DNA of 64,000 bases from Elusimicrobiota bacterium (GTDB lineage Bacteria; Elusimicrobiota; Elusimicrobia; FEN-1173): positions 248,001 through 312,000 of the forward strand of contig JADKIY010000001.1 of the NCBI GenBank assembly GCA_016722575.1, written 5' to 3'. Position numbers and translations under genes: made by a program. The notes under the pieces were generated by a model. It made no database searches. It saw nothing but the letters and a program-made list of their open reading frames with translations, and had not been told where the DNA came from. This document shows, in pieces, positions 61,125 to 64,000 of this stretch. Numbering within the stretch: position 1 is the first letter of the stretch; every line of letters starts with the position of its first letter.

Positions 61125-61419
61125 TTTTTCGCCGTTTTATTGTTTCGGCCCGTCGACCGGGGACCGCCTTTTTTGCTCCGAAACGCCTCGGGACAACGCC
61201 CGGGATAACCTCTGAACAACCCGGTGAATCGGTGGAAGGCCGGGGGACCGTTCGAACAAGTGGGACAACGCGCACGTCTTTCCCACAAGTTGTTCGATTT
61301 CAAAAAAGATCGAGAGTCGCCGTCCATCAAAGACTTTCGCGCCGTCTTAGAAATTACTATCATTACCCCGAGCACGGCTCCTACGACGACTCTTATCTTT
61401 ATAGATCAATAGAAAGAGG
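61125..61419. other. dnaA-dnaN intergenic region
   Basis: 295 nt without a convincing gene. An inverted repeat GTTTCGG / CCGAAAC lies near 61142-61185. Candidate -10 boxes TACTAT (61355-61360) and TATAGA (61400-61405) precede dnaN, suggesting dnaN has its own promoter. No DnaA box was found here. Confidence 0.4.
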
Positions 61420-62586
61420 ATGGCCTTGAATAACTCAAGCACTGTTATGTCCTCGCCCAAAAAAACCGACGCCGCTCTGGAAATCCATTGCCAAAAAGAG
61501 GAACTGCTGAAAGGCGTTCACTTGGTTCAAAATGCCATTTCGCCCCGGAGCACTCTGCCGGTGTTGTCCAACGTCCTTTTTGAATCCACGGATCAAGGCC
61601 TTCGATTGTCGTCCACCGATTTGGAAGTCGGGATTCGTTGCCTGGTCAAAGCCGACGTGAAGACCCTCGGCAGTTTGACCGTCCCCGCCAAACCTCTCGG
61701 CGAATTCCTTCGCACCCTGGACGACGGGAAAGACGTCTCGCTCAAAAGCACCGACGGGCAGAAAATAGAAATCCGCTCCGGTCGGGACCGTTGCTCCCTG
61801 GCCTGCCTGCCCAAGGACGATTATCCGGTCCTTCCCGAATTCAACTTGGAAAAGGCCGTGTCGCTGAACCCCGCCATTTTGCGCGACATGATCCGCAAGA
61901 CCGCCTTTGCGGTTTCCACGGACGAAACCCGCTACGTTCTGAACGGCGTGGACTTCATGGTGGAAAAGGGTCAGATGACTTTGGTCGCCACCGATGGTCG
62001 CCGGCTGGCCTTCATTCAACGTGAAATCGCGGACAAAAAAGCCTCCATCAACGCCATCATCCCCACCAAGGCGGTCAACGAGCTGGCCCGGGTGCTGGGC
62101 GCCGATGAAAAAGGCGCCGAATTGCTCGTGGGTTTCACCGAAAACCAGGTCACGTTCCAATACAAAAACGTGGTCATTATTTCCCGCCTGATCGAAGGCA
62201 ACTTCCCCAATTTCGAGCAGGTGATCCCCAAATCCCACGACACCCGGCTCCGATTGAAAACCAAGCAGATTCTCTCGGCCACCCAGCGCGCCGCCGTCGG
62301 CACCCTGGAACGCGGCGGGTCCGTCCGTTTTGCCCTCTCCGCCGGCCGCCTGCAGATTTCCGCCTCGGCCCAGGGCCGCGTGGAAGTGGAATCCGAAGTC
62401 GAGGTGGACTACAAAGGCGAACCTTTCGCCATCGCCTTCAACCCGGCCTACCTGGTGGACGTTTTTAAGTCCTTGGAAGCCGATGAAATCTTTTTGGAAT
62501 TCAGCACCCCGCTCAACCCCGGCGTTATTCACCCCGTGGGCGACGACAACTACAAGTACGTCGTCATGCCCATGCAGGTGTCCTAA
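61420..62586 (+). CDS. dnaN: DNA polymerase III beta subunit (sliding clamp)
   Basis: Ring-shaped processivity clamp, 388 aa in three equal domains. Seen are KEELLKGVHLVQNAISPRSTLPVLSN (quoted in two parts: KEELLKGVHLVQN and ISPRSTLPVLSN), LVATDGRRLAFI, LIEGNFPNFEQVIP and the C-terminal VGDDNYKYVVMPMQ. The start is uncertain. AAAGAGG (61413-61419) touches ATG 61420 with no spacing, so TTG 61426, 6 nt away, or ATG 61447 is more plausible for the ribosome. Confidence 0.96.
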   Translation: MALNNSSTVMSSPKKTDAALEIHCQKEELLKGVHLVQNAISPRSTLPVLSNVLFESTDQGLRLSSTDLEVGIRCLVKADVKTLGSLTVPAKPLGEFLRTLDDGKDVSLKSTDGQKIEIRSGRDRCSLACLPKDDYPVLPEFNLEKAVSLNPAILRDMIRKTAFAVSTDETRYVLNGVDFMVEKGQMTLVATDGRRLAFIQREIADKKASINAIIPTKAVNELARVLGADEKGAELLVGFTENQVTFQYKNVVIISRLIEGNFPNFEQVIPKSHDTRLRLKTKQILSATQRAAVGTLERGGSVRFALSAGRLQISASAQGRVEVESEVEVDYKGEPFAIAFNPAYLVDVFKSLEADEIFLEFSTPLNPGVIHPVGDDNYKYVVMPMQVS

Positions 62587-62613
62587 ACCGGGTCTTCCTC
62601 TGCCCTCTTCCTC

Positions 62614-63756
62614 GTGCGTCTGACCCACCTGGGCCTCCGGCAATTCCGGAATTTTGCCCGGCTGGATCTCGCGCCGGCTCCCGGGCTGAACGTCCTCATC
62701 GGCCCCAACGGGGCCGGTAAATCCAACATTCTGGAATCCATCGCTGTTTTGGCCACGGGCCAAAGCCATCGCGGGGCCGAAATACGCCACTGGATACAGG
62801 AGAGCAAAGACGAGTTGGCCCTGGTGGCCCAACTGGAAGGCGAAGAAACCATCGCCTTGGAACTCCGCCAAAAACGGGGGAGAATGCGCCAGGTCAAATT
62901 CAACAACCGCCCCCAAGCCCGGGCCCGGGACTGGGCGGGCCGCATTCCCGTGGTGGCCTTTTCCCCGGAGGATTTGGATTTGGTGAAAGGGGACCCCGGC
63001 GTCCGCCGGCGGGCCTTAAACGACGTCCTGGGCCAGGTGAGCGCCGATTACGGCGACGCCCTGGCCCGCTACCAGAAACTGCTGGAGGAACGAAACGCCG
63101 CCCTGCGCCAAGTGCGGGAAGGCGCGGCCAAATCCAACGTGCTCGAGCCCTGGGACCTCGCGCTCCTCAAGGAAGGCGCCCGCTTGACCGTGGTCCGCCA
63201 ACAATTTTCCGATGAATTCGCCGGGCGCCTTCAACGCCGGCAGCAGGACCTGTCCCTTGGGCGGGACCGGGTCGCGATGATTTACCGCCCGTCTTTCCAC
63301 GTTCCTTCGGAAAACGAGGACGAGGTGGCGGACGCCAACCGGCGCCGCCTGGCCGACCTTCGGGAAGGGGAAATCGCCCTGGGATCCACCCTGATCGGCC
63401 CCCACCGGGACGACGTGGAATTTCGGCTGGGCGACGAACCCGCCAAGGCCCGGGCTTCCCAGGGCCAAACGCGCACGTTTGCCCTCTCCTGGAAATGGGA
63501 AGAGCGCCTTTACCTGAAGGAAAAATTGGCTCGGGAGCCCCTTTGTTTGTTGGACGACGTTTTTTCGGAGCTCGACCCGGAACGGCGGCACCAGCTCACG
63601 GAACGCCTGATGGCGGGCACCCAATGTTTCGTGACCTTGACCGACTTGTCCACCTGGGGCGCCTTCGGCATCGGCGACGCCCGCATTTTCGAAGTGCGGG
63701 AAGGCGCCGTGGACCATTCGACCAGCGTCCTGGACGCTCCCGGGGAACGCGCCTGA
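62614..63756 (+). CDS. recF: DNA replication and repair protein RecF
   Basis: SMC-like ATPase loading RecA at gaps. LRQFRNFARLDLAP, Walker A LIGPNGAGKSNILESIAVLA, PVVAFSPEDLDLVKGDPGVRR, the signature SQGQTRTFALSWKW and Walker B LCLLDDVFSELDPERR are in order. Length 380 aa is normal. GTG 62614 lies 27 nt after dnaN. The order dnaA-dnaN-recF-DUF721 is common near bacterial origins. Confidence 0.95.
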   Translation: MRLTHLGLRQFRNFARLDLAPAPGLNVLIGPNGAGKSNILESIAVLATGQSHRGAEIRHWIQESKDELALVAQLEGEETIALELRQKRGRMRQVKFNNRPQARARDWAGRIPVVAFSPEDLDLVKGDPGVRRRALNDVLGQVSADYGDALARYQKLLEERNAALRQVREGAAKSNVLEPWDLALLKEGARLTVVRQQFSDEFAGRLQRRQQDLSLGRDRVAMIYRPSFHVPSENEDEVADANRRRLADLREGEIALGSTLIGPHRDDVEFRLGDEPAKARASQGQTRTFALSWKWEERLYLKEKLAREPLCLLDDVFSELDPERRHQLTERLMAGTQCFVTLTDLSTWGAFGIGDARIFEVREGAVDHSTSVLDAPGERA

Positions 63757-63776
63757 GCCCCGTTCGACGGCCGCGG

Positions 63777-64000
63777 GTGAAGGTTCTCCGGCCCGCCACG
63801 GCGATTCTTTCCGCGGTTTTGGCCCGCTCCGGATACGAGCCCCGCCATTTCGCGTTGTTTGAAGTGTGGGACCGACTCCTGGGCCCCCAGGCGACGAAGG
63901 CCCGGGCCGTCGGCGTCAAAAACGGTCGCCTCTACGTGGACGTCGACAGTTCCGTCCGCCTTCACACCTTGACCCTGCGCAAGCGGGAGCTGGTCAAAAA
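63777..64000 (+). CDS. DUF721/DciA-family protein, 5' part
   Basis: The gene runs off the right edge. Visible are 74 residues from GTG 63777 (VKVLRPATAILSAVLARSG), followed by the DUF721 core VWDRLLGPQATKARAVGVKNG and LYVDVDSSVRLHTL. DciA proteins of this family load or interact with the replicative helicase DnaB in bacteria lacking DnaC/DnaI. Position after recF fits. An upstream CTG at 63753 is an alternative start but less likely. Confidence 0.75.
   Translation, partial: MKVLRPATAILSAVLARSGYEPRHFALFEVWDRLLGPQATKARAVGVKNGRLYVDVDSSVRLHTLTLRKRELVK

Overview
The window is 64 kb of a high-G+C bacterial chromosome, dense and almost entirely transcribed from the + strand. The right end carries a replication-origin block (oriC-like region, dnaA, dnaN, recF, start of a DUF721/DciA gene), so this is chromosome near the origin, not a phage or plasmid. 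The cell is diderm-like or at least builds peptidoglycan (mur, ddl and fts genes), and it has a LolD-type ABC system with a TesA-like lipoprotein esterase. It also has type IV pilus parts (PilT and three short class III-type prepilins). The combination of short GFTLIEL prepilins, a mur-fts block followed by pilT and an aromatic amino-acid operon, and the dnaA-dnaN-recF-DUF721 order suggests Elusimicrobiota or a neighbouring phylum. That placement is inference from memory of gene content; no search was run. Two cytochromes P450, a non-haem oxygenase family member and NadB hint at exposure to oxygen.

Layout, left to right. 1-1.6 kb: end of a TPR gene, a rhomboid protease and a lone minus-strand LAGLIDADG-like gene. 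1.7-13.3 kb: cell-wall and division block (amidase, murI, queC, queE, rlmI, murC, murB, ddl, ftsQ, ftsA, ftsZ). 13.3-22 kb: pilT, pgeF-like gene, then pheA, hisC-like, aroF, tyrA, aroA, cmk, plsC and a tiny membrane protein. 22.05-23 kb: a gene-poor stretch that looks like decayed minus-strand coding DNA. 23-31 kb: accessory region with an Asp/Asn hydroxylase-family gene, two paralogous P450s, an HpnP-like B12 radical SAM protein, tRNA-Glu with a decayed tandem copy, a sugar-type ABC ATPase, a DUF2784 protein and a VanY-type peptidase. 31-41.7 kb: ettA, the ybbA-ybbP-tesA set, folB, queD, several membrane or unknown proteins and ispH. 41.7-46 kb: a tightly coupled set of unknown purpose (amidotransferase, radical SAM/SPASM, methyltransferase-like, polytopic membrane protein, UDP-glucuronate decarboxylase). 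46-51.5 kb: CHASE2-cyclase, tilS, hpt, ftsH and a strong terminator. 51.6-54.8 kb: prepilins, folP and a YdcF-like gene. 54.8-59.3 kb: nadB and uvrA. 59.3-64 kb: oriC and the replication genes.

Two genome-wide habits stand out. First, most neighbouring genes overlap by exactly 4 nt (ATGA, GTGA or TTGA), so operons look strongly translationally coupled. Second, several genes that begin transcription units have a good -10 box only 5-6 nt before the start codon, some with a -35 at 16-17 nt spacing, which predicts leaderless mRNAs.

No rRNA, insertion sequence, prophage or CRISPR array was seen. The candidates for something undescribed are the leaderless-promoter pattern, the 41.7-46 kb coupled set, the P450/B12-radical-SAM neighbourhood, the decayed region at 22-23 kb and the shared C-terminal signature of the three prepilins.
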